Below are positions 8,160 to 18,788 of a stretch of DNA of 64,000 bases, one piece after another. The translations under genes were made by a program, and so were the position numbers. Where the stretch lies: NCBI RefSeq assembly GCF_001280435.1, contig NZ_LBIP01000013.1, forward strand, positions 682,001 through 746,000. Reading direction: 5' to 3'. The DNA comes from Mangrovimonas xylaniphaga (lineage in GTDB: Bacteria > Bacteroidota > Bacteroidia > Flavobacteriales > Flavobacteriaceae). Within the stretch, counting starts at the first letter, position 1. The number at the start of each line of letters is the position of its first letter. Below the pieces are notes generated by a model, which was not told the origin of the DNA, searched no databases, and saw only the letters and a program-made list of their open reading frames with translations.

Positions 8160-10634
8160 TTACTTAGTTGTCACCGTAATTGTCGCCTCTTGCAAGCCAT
8201 CCGAAGTCACTTTCAGTGTGGCAATTCCGGCCTTATCTGTAGATTTCACTACTACCAAACATTTTCCGTTTAGAGCTTTGTGAGTCTTCCCTTTGAACGA
8301 TTCATGATTGGTTGGGTCTCCATTGCCCACAGCAAAGATTTCCCCGTTTCCTTCTATTGAAAAATTCAATTGATTTTGCGCTGTTGCCACAAAATTCCCA
8401 TCGGCATCCACCACATCTACCGTTATAAATGACAGGTCTTTGCCATCTGCGGTTATGGTTTGTCTATCAGCCGTTAATTTAACTGTTGCAGCTTCTCCGG
8501 AAGTTTTTAGTTCTTTTTCAAGGACTACCTGACCATCTTTTCTGGAAACAGCTTTCACTGTTCCTGCTTCAAAAGGAATTCGCCACATCACGTGCAAATC
8601 GTCTCCCTCCTTTTTCTTAATGCCCTGTGATGTTCCGTTGACGAATAATTCCACTTCATCGGCATTGTTGTAATAAGCCCAAACATCAACGGTTTCCCCT
8701 TCAGTCCAATTCCAATGTGGGAATATGTGAAGTACATCCTTATCGGTCCATTCACTTTGGTACATGTAATAGACATCTTTTGGAAAGCCTGCCAAATCCA
8801 CAATTCCGAAGTAAGAACTTCTGGAAGGCCATACATACGGCGTAGGCTCACCTATATAATCGAAACCTGTCCAGATGTACATTCCAGAAAGGAAATCGTA
8901 TTTTTTAATGATCTTCCAAGTTTCCTCATGGGTGGAGCCCCAAGGAGTGCTCACCTGGTCGTAAGCTGACACGGTGTTTCCAGGATTTCCGCCATCAAAA
9001 GGTAAATCCCAACGTACTGGCCAACGCTTTAAAGTATCCGATTTTTTATCGTAATACCCTCTGGTTTGTAATCCCGAAGTGGTCTCCGTTGCAATGAACG
9101 GTGTCTCTGGGAAATTCTGTTGGTGAAAAGGAAATGTATTATGTGCGTAGTTGTAACCTATCAAGTCCAATACACCTGAAGCAGCTACAGGATTTAAACT
9201 CGCTTTTTCTACATCGAATTGTGTCGTTACATCGGCATTTGGCATGTTTACCGGTGGGTTCATCGCCACGGTAATTGGTCTAGTAGTATCCAAATTTCGA
9301 ACAATCGCCTTTAATTCCTTAGCCGTGGTTACACCTTGCTCATTCCATTGCTCCTGAATTTCGTTACCTACACTCCACATAAAAATACTAGGGTGGTTAC
9401 GGTCACGAATAATGAAGTCTTCCAAATCCTTTTGATGCCATTCTTTCCAGTAATTGGCATAATCGTGAGGAGATTTTGTGTTGTTCCACATGTCGAACAT
9501 TTCGTCCATCACAATGAAGCCCATGGTATCACAAAGTTCTAACAGTTCTGGTGTTGGAGGGTTATGGGCGGTTCTAATGCCGTTCACCCCCATGTCTTTC
9601 ATGATCTGCAATTGTCGCTCTAAAGCGCGTGTGTTTACAGCTGAACCCAAAGGCCCTAAATCGTGATGATTACAAACCCCTTTAATTTTTACTTGTTCAC
9701 CATTCAACAAAAAGCCTTTGTTCCAATCGAATTCAAAAGTTCGGATACCAAAAGGTGTTGTATACTCATCTACGGTTTGCCCTGCGACCTGAACTTCGGT
9801 TTTGGCGGTGTAGATTTCAGGATGTTCCACAGACCATAGTTGCGGATTTTCCACTGTGATATTTTGAATAATCGTTTTACTGTCATTGGCATTGATACTT
9901 GCTGAAGCAGTAGCAGTGCCCACTTGTACATTGCCTTTATAAATACTTGTGATGACCGTAGCTTCTTTAGCTTCGGCATCCTCATTTTTAAGATTGATTT
10001 CCAAAACGGTTTCAGCCTGCTCTGTTGACACGTTTGGGGTTGTAATAAACGTTCCCCAAGTATCTACATGCAATTTGTCTATAGTCTTCAACCAAACATT
10101 TCGGTAGATTCCAGATCCGGAATACCAACGCGAGTTAGGCTGTTTAGAATTATCAACTTTTACTAAAATTTCGTTCTCTTGACCATTGTATTTTATGTAA
10201 GGTGTAAGGTCGTACTCGAACCCAATATACCCGTTGGGACGATTTCCTACATGATGACCATTAATCCATACGTCGCTGTCCATATACACACCGTCGAAAT
10301 GGATAATCGTCATTTTGTTGGCATCTTCAACTGTAAATGTTTTCTTGTACCAACCTAAACCTCCAGGTAAATACCCGCCTCCTAAATCGGCAGGATGGTC
10401 TTTTTTGAACTCGCCTTCAATGCTCCAATCGTGCGGTACATTTAATGTACGCCAATTGATGTGTTCCGAAATCGAATCGGATGCTTGAGCGGCTAAATAA
10501 AACTGCCAATTATTGCTAAAATTCACTTCTCTTGCGGAGGTTTCACCAGAAACTTTTGGCGATTGACAAGAAGTGCCGACAACCAAAATTGTCAAAAATA
10601 GACTTATCGATTTAAGCGAAAAAAAATTGAACAT
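8160..10634 (-). CDS. GH2 beta-galactosidase lipoprotein
   Basis: The product has 824 residues with a lipoprotein signal (VVGTSC, Cys23). Order: sugar-binding jelly roll (about 35-190), immunoglobulin-like domain (about 195-300), TIM barrel (about 305-600), then C-terminal sandwich and Ig-like domains (from about 640). The acid/base is Glu425 in MWSVGNEIQ and the nucleophile Glu517 in FIATETTSG. NRPNGYIGFEYDLT (131-144) is typical of GH2. It would remove beta-1,2-linked galactose from xyloglucan side chains so that GH31 and GH3 can proceed. It is the first glycosidase after the SusC-SusD-SGBP trio and is separated from it by 149 bp holding two palindromes, unlike the tight spacing elsewhere. 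Other GH2 activities cannot be excluded by sequence alone, but the locus makes galactosidase the best call. Confidence 0.9.
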   Translation of the reverse strand: MFNFFSLKSISLFLTILVVGTSCQSPKVSGETSAREVNFSNNWQFYLAAQASDSISEHINWRTLNVPHDWSIEGEFKKDHPADLGGGYLPGGLGWYKKTFTVEDANKMTIIHFDGVYMDSDVWINGHHVGNRPNGYIGFEYDLTPYIKYNGQENEILVKVDNSKQPNSRWYSGSGIYRNVWLKTIDKLHVDTWGTFITTPNVSTEQAETVLEINLKNEDAEAKEATVITSIYKGNVQVGTATASASINANDSKTIIQNITVENPQLWSVEHPEIYTAKTEVQVAGQTVDEYTTPFGIRTFEFDWNKGFLLNGEQVKIKGVCNHHDLGPLGSAVNTRALERQLQIMKDMGVNGIRTAHNPPTPELLELCDTMGFIVMDEMFDMWNNTKSPHDYANYWKEWHQKDLEDFIIRDRNHPSIFMWSVGNEIQEQWNEQGVTTAKELKAIVRNLDTTRPITVAMNPPVNMPNADVTTQFDVEKASLNPVAASGVLDLIGYNYAHNTFPFHQQNFPETPFIATETTSGLQTRGYYDKKSDTLKRWPVRWDLPFDGGNPGNTVSAYDQVSTPWGSTHEETWKIIKKYDFLSGMYIWTGFDYIGEPTPYVWPSRSSYFGIVDLAGFPKDVYYMYQSEWTDKDVLHIFPHWNWTEGETVDVWAYYNNADEVELFVNGTSQGIKKKEGDDLHVMWRIPFEAGTVKAVSRKDGQVVLEKELKTSGEAATVKLTADRQTITADGKDLSFITVDVVDADGNFVATAQNQLNFSIEGNGEIFAVGNGDPTNHESFKGKTHKALNGKCLVVVKSTDKAGIATLKVTSDGLQEATITVTTK

Positions 10635-10674
10635 TGCTCTAATTGGATTTTGTTTGTGTTACTATTTATAAATA

Positions 10675-10707
10675 GGTAAGAAGCAGTAAAACACACTGCT
10701 TCTTACC
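10675..10707 (-). promoter_or_regulatory. Strong hairpin between SGBP and GH2 genes
   Basis: GGTAAGAAGCAGT and ACTGCTTCTTACC form a perfect 13-bp stem around a 7-base loop. On the minus strand it lies just after the SGBP gene and before GH2, with no long T run, so a full terminator is unlikely. It may protect the 3' end of a processed SusC-SusD-SGBP message or act as a partial terminator, so that the import genes exceed the enzymes. The structure is seen; the role is inferred. Confidence 0.7.
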
Positions 10708-10723
10708 ATAATTTTAATTCAAT

Positions 10724-10743
10724 ATGACAATTGCAATTGTCAT
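10724..10743. repeat. Perfect 20-bp palindrome in the SGBP-GH2 gap
   Basis: ATGACAATTGCAATTGTCAT is its own reverse complement over all 20 bases. It lies 16 bp from the 13-bp-stem hairpin and about 40 bp from the SGBP stop. It could be a second transcript hairpin or a dimeric protein-binding site. No function can be fixed from sequence. Confidence 0.6.
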
Positions 10744-10783
10744 GATTTTTCAGTTTTTATCGGCTAAAACCGATGGTGATAGA

Positions 10784-12643
10784 TTAGTAAATTACAATAC
10801 TGTCTATAGTTGCCGTTACAGCTTCGAGATCTGCAAGATCTGGCACCAACCCTGCAATATCAATCACAAACACGACTACGCCTTCTACAACTGAACCTGG
10901 ATTAAAAGAAACTGTATAGGTACCATCTCCGTTTACAGTAACAGCATTTCCATTTCCTTGCGGGTTCCAGTCTGAATCGGCATAATACATGGAAGCGTCA
11001 TAAGTTCCAACTGCTCCTTCATTCAAGGTAACACCACTAAGGGTAAAGGTCACATCAATAGATTCAAAAGATGCCAAATCCTCTGTATTCAATCCAGGAT
11101 CTGCAACAGTTCCTCCATATTCATTATAAATTTCTATTCGGTATTTATCATTTGAATCTTCAAGATTTCCAAATAACAACTTAGAATTATCGAAGGCCAC
11201 TTCTGTTCCTTCAACATCTCCGCCTCCGCCAGCACCACCGGCACTAGGCACTAAATGGAATGCTGTATATTGGGAAGGATTGTTCACATCATCAACAGCT
11301 CCTAGCCACATATCGGAAATGTTACCATTCGCATCGGTATCTATTTGTAGAATTCGAAGCTCATTATTAGCATCTGGAGCAAAGCTTGCCCAGTTGATTA
11401 AGGTAAAACTTGGCACAGTTACATCGAAAGAATAAATTCCTGAACTGCTTACTGCATATGTTCCCTCAGTGGTTGTGCCATCTGGAGTTACAAACACAAC
11501 CGAATTGTCTTCTGAATCCATAGTCATCGAGAAATCTCCATACACTGCTGGATCCGGTGTTCCTAACCAATCAGGATAATCCTCTGGCGACTGCCATCCG
11601 TTCATCATTGTACCACTTAAAGTTGCCCAATCTAATGGGTTGCTTTCAGACAATTTCCATTCAATAGCTGTGGTTGTAATTTCAGAAATAATCTCTTCCC
11701 ATCCACCTGGCAAGGTTGGTTCTTCTGGTCCAGTTTCTTCTGGCACCCAGTTATCACTATACTCTTGAGAAATAAAGTTATATACCAATAAAGCTGGTCC
11801 ATCACCTGAACAATCTCCAATGTGATCTCCTCTTAAAACGCCTAATTGCATAGTATCTTCAGTAAGAGACATTACTCTAACATTAGCCCAATCAAGTACA
11901 CAAGTATCAAAATTGGAATTATGTAGCATCACAGCATCAAAAAATGACAACTGATAGCTGTTGATATCTAAGTAATAAGTACCGTTTTGATCTCCATAAG
12001 AAGGCATTGTAGCATGATTTACAGTTACTGCCGGACTTCCTTCCAAACTAAATGTCATGCTACCAAAGTCTGCAGCATCCATAAGCCAAGTGTTACTTGC
12101 CCAATCAGGATTCCAGTTCCAACAATCGTCACCATAGCAACCATTGTCTCCACCTTCTAACCATCCATTATCGGTTCCATAGAAATACATTGGTCCTGCA
12201 AAGTATTTAGACACTCCGTCCGAATCTAAATCCAACAACCAAGTTTTAGAATACCCTACACCACCAGTTAAAGCAGTCCATAAAGGATCGTTAACATAGT
12301 TCAGGTTATCTTGAGTTACACTTATTGTTACTGGCTCTGCATCAACTAAACCTCCTGCTGTTACTGCAGAAAATTTAATAGTATAATCTCCTGCAAATGC
12401 AAAACGTACAGTATCGATAGCTCTGTTGGATTTTCCTGTACCATAGTCCCAAACAGGCACGGTTTCTGGAGTGTTATTGATTAAAATAACCGTATTTCCT
12501 CCTTCGTCTAAAGAATAATCTTGAATTATCGCGAAGTCAAGTTCTGAAGGATCCAATTTTCTTCCTAAATCATAGTCATCACTACAGGTGAAGAAGGTCA
12601 TTAAGATCCCAATTAACATAAAAATTTTAATAGTACTTTTCAT
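10784..12643 (-). CDS. Surface glycan-binding lipoprotein (SGBP) of the xyloglucan locus
   Basis: The product has 619 residues and a lipoprotein signal (MTFFTC, Cys20). Residues about 30-112 look like a PKD/Ig-like domain. Two Trp- and Asp-rich beta regions follow (about 116-300 and 320-470), then a Gly-rich linker (SAGGAGGGG) and a C-terminal beta-sandwich resembling carbohydrate-binding modules (about 480-619). No catalytic signature is visible. The place directly after SusD is where Bacteroidota loci keep accessory glycan binders (SusE/SusF or SGBP-B). It would hold xyloglucan at the cell surface for the GH5 and SusC/SusD. The aromatic-rich stretch GCYGDDCWNWNPDW (about 162-175) could be a binding site or a Cys-linked loop. 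The family is assigned by position and architecture rather than by a diagnostic motif. Confidence 0.8.
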   Translation of the reverse strand: MKSTIKIFMLIGILMTFFTCSDDYDLGRKLDPSELDFAIIQDYSLDEGGNTVILINNTPETVPVWDYGTGKSNRAIDTVRFAFAGDYTIKFSAVTAGGLVDAEPVTISVTQDNLNYVNDPLWTALTGGVGYSKTWLLDLDSDGVSKYFAGPMYFYGTDNGWLEGGDNGCYGDDCWNWNPDWASNTWLMDAADFGSMTFSLEGSPAVTVNHATMPSYGDQNGTYYLDINSYQLSFFDAVMLHNSNFDTCVLDWANVRVMSLTEDTMQLGVLRGDHIGDCSGDGPALLVYNFISQEYSDNWVPEETGPEEPTLPGGWEEIISEITTTAIEWKLSESNPLDWATLSGTMMNGWQSPEDYPDWLGTPDPAVYGDFSMTMDSEDNSVVFVTPDGTTTEGTYAVSSSGIYSFDVTVPSFTLINWASFAPDANNELRILQIDTDANGNISDMWLGAVDDVNNPSQYTAFHLVPSAGGAGGGGDVEGTEVAFDNSKLLFGNLEDSNDKYRIEIYNEYGGTVADPGLNTEDLASFESIDVTFTLSGVTLNEGAVGTYDASMYYADSDWNPQGNGNAVTVNGDGTYTVSFNPGSVVEGVVVFVIDIAGLVPDLADLEAVTATIDSIVIY

Positions 12644-12664
12644 AATTTTCTATTAATTAGTTAA

Positions 12665-14272
12665 TTACCAACCAGCATTCTGTTGAAGAACACCACCCGA
12701 TAATGTAATTTGCGTATTTGGAATTTGAGACAACCCTTGTGTTGTTTGGAAATTGGCTCCAGAAATAGTTTTTGGCTCCTCAATGTTACCTGTTAGTACA
12801 GTTGAACTTTCCTCCAGTTCAGAAGCTGCTGCTCCTACACCTTGACGCATTAAATCCCAATATCTAATACCTTCCAAAGCAAACTCCTTGTGTCTTTCAT
12901 TCAACAAGTTTTCTGAAGTCACTGTTAAAGGCGTGAAGTTATTACCGTAAGCACGTTGTCTTACTTCATCGAAGTAACTTTGTGCACTTCCACTACCAAG
13001 TTCAGCTGCCATTAGCAACACATCTGAATATCTGATAGCAAAATAATCTTGGAATTGTCCAATTTGGAAACTTTCGTTGCCCGCTGCAATGGCAGAACTT
13101 ACCAATTCACCCTCTTCGTTATACTCAGACATTGGGGTATACTTTTTATTGTAATATCCAGTATATTCTCTTTGGCCTTCAAAGTTGTCGAAAGGAACGC
13201 CTTCCTCATCTACCGCGATAACCGTCGCAAAACGTCTGGAATCCCCATCGTTATATAAATCGTACAATTTTTGGGTTGCGGTGATTCCCCAACCATTTCC
13301 GTAAGGGAAGCTCATGAACTCACGCATACCAAACAATACCATCCAGTGGTTTCCGTCTGTATTGCCGTTGTAATCACTAGTGTAAGTATACTTTACAGAG
13401 AATACTACTTCCTCATTAGCTTCACCTGCATAAGTAGTTCCATCTTCTGTTGTAGAAGCAGCTGGCCATAAATTAGCAAAATCAGAAACCAAGGCATGAC
13501 CACTAGAAGCTATCACATCTTCCATATGAGCCAAAGCTTCCGCTTGCGATACCAAACCAACCAAATCTGAAGCACCATAGTATCCTGTATAATACAAATA
13601 CACACGTCCTAACATTGCTTTAGCCGCCCAACGGGTTACGCGCCCATTAGGAAGCGCATTATAAGCTTCAGAAGGAATGTTTTCAGAAGCATACAATAAA
13701 TCTTCTGCAATTACTGTATACACTTCAGCAGGATCTGCCTGTGGAATGTTTTCTGTTGAAGGCTCAGTCAACAATGGAATGTTCCCCCAAAGACGCACCA
13801 TATCGAAATAAAGATATGCTCTAATAAAACGTGCTTCTCCAACATAACGGTTTCTCAATTCCTCTTGTCCTGACCAATCTATTTGATCGATTCTTTGTAA
13901 CAACACATTACAACGGTATAGTGCTTGGTAATACTTAATCCACGTATCGTTGTACAAATCTTGAAACGCAGGTGCCACACTCATATCGAATTCGTCGATG
14001 GCTTGGTAATCTGGATTATCTGAATATCCCAAACCACTGAAACAATCGTCTGACATTACTTCCGAAGCGGTATAGAAGGTTCTTCCTGCAGCTCCAGTAA
14101 CTACCTGCAACCCATCATAACACCCTACTAAAGCTGAATAGGCATGTTCTGGAATTTGGTAATAACTCTCATCTGTTGTATCTGTTATGGGAGCCGTGTC
14201 CAAAAAGTCATCGGCACAACCTACCATGGCGAGCATTCCTAATGCTACTATATATTTATTTATTTTTTTCAT
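12665..14272 (-). CDS. SusD/RagB-family nutrient-binding lipoprotein
   Basis: The product has 535 residues with a lipoprotein signal (LAMVGC, Cys19). It begins with DDFLDTAP (about 21-28), the usual SusD opening, and has TPR-type helices around 60-240 (for example RNRYVGEARFIRAYLYFDMVRLWG). It ends with the SusD-type NLLNERHKEFALEGIRYWDLMR segment near 445-470. SusD proteins form the lid over a SusC porin and bind oligosaccharides before import. It sits 10 bp downstream of susC and 21 bp upstream of the SGBP gene. The substrate is inferred to be xyloglucan oligosaccharide from the linked GH5, GH31, GH2, GH3 and GH29 genes. Confidence 0.95.
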   Translation of the reverse strand: MKKINKYIVALGMLAMVGCADDFLDTAPITDTTDESYYQIPEHAYSALVGCYDGLQVVTGAAGRTFYTASEVMSDDCFSGLGYSDNPDYQAIDEFDMSVAPAFQDLYNDTWIKYYQALYRCNVLLQRIDQIDWSGQEELRNRYVGEARFIRAYLYFDMVRLWGNIPLLTEPSTENIPQADPAEVYTVIAEDLLYASENIPSEAYNALPNGRVTRWAAKAMLGRVYLYYTGYYGASDLVGLVSQAEALAHMEDVIASSGHALVSDFANLWPAASTTEDGTTYAGEANEEVVFSVKYTYTSDYNGNTDGNHWMVLFGMREFMSFPYGNGWGITATQKLYDLYNDGDSRRFATVIAVDEEGVPFDNFEGQREYTGYYNKKYTPMSEYNEEGELVSSAIAAGNESFQIGQFQDYFAIRYSDVLLMAAELGSGSAQSYFDEVRQRAYGNNFTPLTVTSENLLNERHKEFALEGIRYWDLMRQGVGAAASELEESSTVLTGNIEEPKTISGANFQTTQGLSQIPNTQITLSGGVLQQNAGW

Positions 14273-14282
14273 GGTTCAATTT

Positions 14283-17200
14283 TTAAAATTTAACGTTTAA
14301 CCCTAACATATAAGTTCTAGGTCTTGGATAATACCCAACGTCCACTCCAGATGAGAAACTGTAATTATCATCGGAAATACCAAATCCTACCTCTGGATCC
14401 ATACCATTATAATTTGTAAAGGTGTAAAGATTCAATACAGAGAAGTACAAACGGAATTGCTCAGCAAAGAAATCTTTCTTTTTAGCACCTCTGGCAATGT
14501 CATACCCTAAGGTAGCCGTACTGATTCTCAAGAAATCTCCGTCATGAACAAAAATATCAGAAAACGTACTGTAGTTTTTGTTGTCTACGGTTACTCTTGG
14601 AAGGGTATTTGAAGACCCTGGCCCATGCCAACGATCCAAGATTTCACTTGTCCAGTTTTGGTTTGCAGAAATGTTTCTGTACGACTGTACAATTTGATTA
14701 CCCGCAACCCCATTAGCCTGTAAAGAGAAATCAAAGGCTTTATAGTTAAATCCTAGAGAGAATCCATAAGTGAAATCTGGATTTGGATCTCCTATTTCGG
14801 TTCTGTCATCTCCATCAATCACACCGTCACCGTTGGTATCCTTATAAATTAGATCTCCAGGCTGGGCACTTGGTTGCAATAAGTCTCCATTAGCATTTAC
14901 GTAGTTATTTATGTCTGCTTCCGTTTGGAATACACCTGCCGTTTCATATCCCCAGAAGTATCCAAGTGGATGTCCTTCTTCTGCTCTATAAAACTCTTGA
15001 GAGTTATCCCATAATTGGCCACTGGCACCGTGAATAATCCCATCTTCCGTTGGAATTTCACCAACTTCATTTTTGTTGTAAGCGCCGTTGAAACTGAAGT
15101 TATAACTAAAGTCTTCATTCACGTGGTTGTTGTATCCCAACACAAATTCAACCCCAGTGTTCACTACACTACCGCCATTGATATATGGGGCATCAGCTCC
15201 TGCTGTAGCTGGAATTGGCGCCAATACCAACCAATCTTTTTGTGTTTTACGATACCAATCGAAAGCAAGAGTCAACTTAGAATCGAAGAATCTGGCATCA
15301 AATCCAAAATCCAACTCTTCAGCAGCTTCCCATTGCAAATCAACATTTCCCAATCTGTATGGATAGGCTCCAGGAATCAAAGCATCTGCACCTTCACTAT
15401 CTCCAAAGATATAGTTGGTGTTACTTGTTCTTACCAATCCTAAGAATTGGAAGTTCCCTACATTTTGGTTACCAACTTGCCCCCAGCTACCTCTAAGTTT
15501 CAAGTAATTCATGAAAGAATCGCCATCTCCCATAAAATCTTCTTTGGTAATGATCCAACCCGCAGATAAGGAAGGGAAATATCCCCAACGATTTCCTCTA
15601 GCAAATTGCGAGGATCCATCAGCTCTAAAAGTAGCATTTAATAAATACTTACCTTTAAAGTTGTAGTTCAATCTTCCAAAATAGGACATTCTTTTACTAA
15701 TGTTATCAGGTCCACCTGTAAGTGTAATAAAAGAACCATCTAAGTTTGTTGCATTACTTAACCAAGCATGAGTTAAATCATCATAAATCAAATCTACATT
15801 TTCTCCGTACATAGAGTTCCCGTCATATTTAAAGGCCTCTGTACCTAACATGGTTTCAAAATGGTGGTTTTCTCCCAAATCAAAATCGTAAGTCAACAAG
15901 TTGCTCCAAATCATGCTTTTTCCTTTGCTCATACTTTGGTTAACTTTTCTAAACCTACTGAAAGCATAAACAGACAAATCATAAATTGGGGTAAAACTGT
16001 GACCTTGACTTGCAAAATAGTCAATCCCTAAATTGGTTCTGAAGTTTAAGTTTTTGGCCAACTCAAAATCGAAGTATACATTCCCAACCAATTTTTGAGT
16101 GTCATTTTCATTTTGGTTAGAATAGGCCATTTGCGCATATGGGTTAGACACTCCTTGTAACCAAGGCTCACCATATCCTACAGAACTAAAATACTCACCG
16201 TTTTCGTCATACATTGGGAATAATGGGTTGGTTTGGAAAGCTCCTCTTAAAGAGTTGTTGTATTGGTTTCCAACACCGATACCATTATTGTTGATCCAAG
16301 CGAAACTCAAGTTTTCACCAAACTTGATTCTGTCCCCATACAATTTGTGCTCAGAGTTAAATCTGAAGTTGTAACGCTCGTAATATGAATAATCTGAACC
16401 ACCTACAATACCTGCTTGGTTCAAATAAGACAATGAAGATGAATAGGTCGATGTTTCAGATCCCCCAGTGATTCCTAAAGTATAGTTTTCAGTAGGAGCA
16501 GTTTCGAACATTTCGTCCATCCAATCTGTACCATTACCAGCATTGGCAATATCATCATCAGAAAACTGTCTAGCCATTCCAGAATTGATTCTAGCTTCAT
16601 TTATCATGGTCATATACTCCGTAGCATTTAGCATGTCTATCTTTTTAGCCAACGTTTGTACCCCATAAAATTGGTCGAAGGTGATTTGTGCTTTTCCTGC
16701 CTTACCTTTTTTGGTAGTAACCAATACTACCCCGTTAGCTGCCTGAGACCCATAGATAGCCGCAGAAGCAGCATCTTTTAAGATAGAGATGCTTTCAATA
16801 TCGGCATTGTTAAGATACGAAATATCTCCGGTTTGCACACCATCTACAATGTACAATGGCGAATTGCTTCCCGCAGATCCCAAACCACGAATTACTACAT
16901 TCATAGATTCTCCAGGTTGCCCCGAAGTAGAGGTAATTTGTACCCCTGCCGCTTGCCCTTGCATAGCTTGAAGAGCATTGGTAGTACTTTGCTTTTGAAG
17001 GGCTTCCCCATCAACCTGCAGATTGGCACCAGTTGTCAATTCTTTCTTTTGAACACCGTACCCAACTACCACCACTTCACTCAATTCTTCAACATTAGTC
17101 TCCAATTGAATGTTAATTGTGGTTCTGTTTTGAACACTTACCTCCTGGGTTTTGTATCCAACATAACTCACTACCAACACCGCATTTGGCGATACCGTTA

Positions 17201-17420
17201 GCGAGTAGTTTCCGTCGAAATCTGTGGAGGTTCCTTTTGTTTCGTTGCCCTTTACAATAATCGATGCTCCGGGAATTGGCATTCCGTCCGCAACATCTTT
17301 TACTACTCCGGACACAGTGATTTCACTTTGCGCAAACATGGATTGTGTACTGAATGCACAAAGTAAAATTGCCACCAAAATGGCCAACACTCCAGAAGAG
17401 TCATAAAATTTACTTCTCAT
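14283..17420 (-). CDS. SusC/RagA-family TonB-linked outer membrane transporter
   Basis: The product has 1045 residues. A signal peptide (cleavage probably after MFAQ, about residue 31) is followed by a carboxypeptidase-regulatory-like domain (about 33-112), a TonB box/linker (LSEVVVVGYG), the plug domain with the SusC marks QGQAAGVQIT and SPLYIVDGVQ (about 150-240), and a long beta-barrel ending in a terminal Phe. SusC proteins import oligosaccharides across the outer membrane using TonB energy. The gene starts 40 bp after the xylA stop and runs 10 bp from susD, so it appears to be transcribed with xylB and xylA. Sugar specificity is inferred from the glycosidase genes downstream. Confidence 0.96.
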   Translation of the reverse strand: MRSKFYDSSGVLAILVAILLCAFSTQSMFAQSEITVSGVVKDVADGMPIPGASIIVKGNETKGTSTDFDGNYSLTVSPNAVLVVSYVGYKTQEVSVQNRTTINIQLETNVEELSEVVVVGYGVQKKELTTGANLQVDGEALQKQSTTNALQAMQGQAAGVQITSTSGQPGESMNVVIRGLGSAGSNSPLYIVDGVQTGDISYLNNADIESISILKDAASAAIYGSQAANGVVLVTTKKGKAGKAQITFDQFYGVQTLAKKIDMLNATEYMTMINEARINSGMARQFSDDDIANAGNGTDWMDEMFETAPTENYTLGITGGSETSTYSSSLSYLNQAGIVGGSDYSYYERYNFRFNSEHKLYGDRIKFGENLSFAWINNNGIGVGNQYNNSLRGAFQTNPLFPMYDENGEYFSSVGYGEPWLQGVSNPYAQMAYSNQNENDTQKLVGNVYFDFELAKNLNFRTNLGIDYFASQGHSFTPIYDLSVYAFSRFRKVNQSMSKGKSMIWSNLLTYDFDLGENHHFETMLGTEAFKYDGNSMYGENVDLIYDDLTHAWLSNATNLDGSFITLTGGPDNISKRMSYFGRLNYNFKGKYLLNATFRADGSSQFARGNRWGYFPSLSAGWIITKEDFMGDGDSFMNYLKLRGSWGQVGNQNVGNFQFLGLVRTSNTNYIFGDSEGADALIPGAYPYRLGNVDLQWEAAEELDFGFDARFFDSKLTLAFDWYRKTQKDWLVLAPIPATAGADAPYINGGSVVNTGVEFVLGYNNHVNEDFSYNFSFNGAYNKNEVGEIPTEDGIIHGASGQLWDNSQEFYRAEEGHPLGYFWGYETAGVFQTEADINNYVNANGDLLQPSAQPGDLIYKDTNGDGVIDGDDRTEIGDPNPDFTYGFSLGFNYKAFDFSLQANGVAGNQIVQSYRNISANQNWTSEILDRWHGPGSSNTLPRVTVDNKNYSTFSDIFVHDGDFLRISTATLGYDIARGAKKKDFFAEQFRLYFSVLNLYTFTNYNGMDPEVGFGISDDNYSFSSGVDVGYYPRPRTYMLGLNVKF

Positions 17421-17460
17421 AATGAAAAACGTTAGTTTAATTGATTAATTTAAATGTTAA

Positions 17461-18786
17461 TTAGTAAGCGTTCGCAATGATTTGCTCAAACAATTCTTGC
17501 TTGCCGCTTATTTGCTGTGGTTCCCCATTTGCTCTTCCAATTTTGCTTAGCTCTTCCAAGATCAATTCTCCCTTTTCAAACTTAGCGCCATTACCAGAGT
17601 CAAATGATTGGTAACGTTCTGTTCTTAACTTTTTATAGTTGGTATTCTGTAAAATATGATCTGCACATATCAACCCTCTAGCAAAAATATCCATACCAGA
17701 AATGTGGGCGATGAATCTATCTTCAAGGTCTGTTGAGTTTCTTCTAACTTTCGCGTCGAAGTTGACACCTCCACCTTGGATACCACCTCCTTCAAGAATC
17801 ACAAGCATGGCTTGGGTAATCTCATAAACATCAATTGGGAATTGATCTGTATCCCAACCGTTTTGATAATCTCCGCGGTTAGCATCGATACTTCCAAGTA
17901 ATCCGGCATCAACCGCAACTTGCAATTCATGCTCAAATGTATGCCCAGCTAAGGTTGCGTGGTTCACTTCCAAGTTCAGTTTGAAATCCTTTTCAAGACC
18001 ATAATGTCTCATAAACCCAACACAGGTAGCTGCATCAAAATCGTATTGGTGTTTTGATGGCTCCATTGGTTTTGGCTCAATTAAGAAATTTCCTTTAAAG
18101 CCTTGGCTACGTCCATAATCTCTACACATTGTTAAAAAACGCGCCATATGCTCTTGCTCACGTTTCATATCGGTATTTAGCAAGCTCATATATCCCTCGC
18201 GGCCACCCCAGAAAACGTAGTTTTGTCCACCTAAGGCAATGGTAGCATCCATAGCTATTTTTACTTGTGCTCCCGCATAGGCTACAACGTCGAAATTAGG
18301 ATTCGTAGACGCTCCGTTCATGTATCTTGGATTCCCAAACAAATTGGAAGTTCCCCAAAGCAATTCAATTCCTGAATCGGCTTGTTTTTGCTTCGCATAT
18401 TCCACCATTTGCTGAACTCTATTTTCAAATTCAGCCAAGGTTGGAGCCTCGTCTACTAAATCTACGTCATGAAAACAGTAAAACGGAATTCCCATTTTGG
18501 ACATAAATTCAAAACCGGCATCCATTTTATCTTTTGCTCTCTGCACCGCATCTTCACTTTTATCCCAAGCAAAAACTGATGTTTCCTTACCAAAAGGATC
18601 TCCCCCTTTATCACACAGTGTATGCCAGTAGGCCATTGCAAAACGCAAATGGTCCTTAAGCGGCTTCCCTGCTACAATTCTGTTGGCATCATACCATTTA
18701 AAAGCTAGTGGGTTATCACTCTCTCTTCCTTCATACTTAATAGTATCGATTCCTTTAAAGTAAGCCTGTTGGCTATTTGTACTCAT
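17461..18786 (-). CDS. xylA: Xylose isomerase
   Basis: The product has 441 residues, the usual length of class II xylose isomerases. It converts D-xylose to D-xylulose in the cytoplasm. Visible marks are the active-site FHDVD (His106, Asp109), VFWGGREGY (191-199) and the metal/substrate pair in LIEPKPMEP (Glu237, Lys239), plus the later HDxD-like metal region. It starts 2 bp after the xylB stop and is followed after 40 bp by susC. Placing it between the kinase and the SusC/SusD pair ties pentose catabolism to polysaccharide import. The xylose would come mainly from the GH31 alpha-xylosidase of the same locus. Confidence 0.97.
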   Translation of the reverse strand: MSTNSQQAYFKGIDTIKYEGRESDNPLAFKWYDANRIVAGKPLKDHLRFAMAYWHTLCDKGGDPFGKETSVFAWDKSEDAVQRAKDKMDAGFEFMSKMGIPFYCFHDVDLVDEAPTLAEFENRVQQMVEYAKQKQADSGIELLWGTSNLFGNPRYMNGASTNPNFDVVAYAGAQVKIAMDATIALGGQNYVFWGGREGYMSLLNTDMKREQEHMARFLTMCRDYGRSQGFKGNFLIEPKPMEPSKHQYDFDAATCVGFMRHYGLEKDFKLNLEVNHATLAGHTFEHELQVAVDAGLLGSIDANRGDYQNGWDTDQFPIDVYEITQAMLVILEGGGIQGGGVNFDAKVRRNSTDLEDRFIAHISGMDIFARGLICADHILQNTNYKKLRTERYQSFDSGNGAKFEKGELILEELSKIGRANGEPQQISGKQELFEQIIANAY

Positions 18787-18788
18787 AA

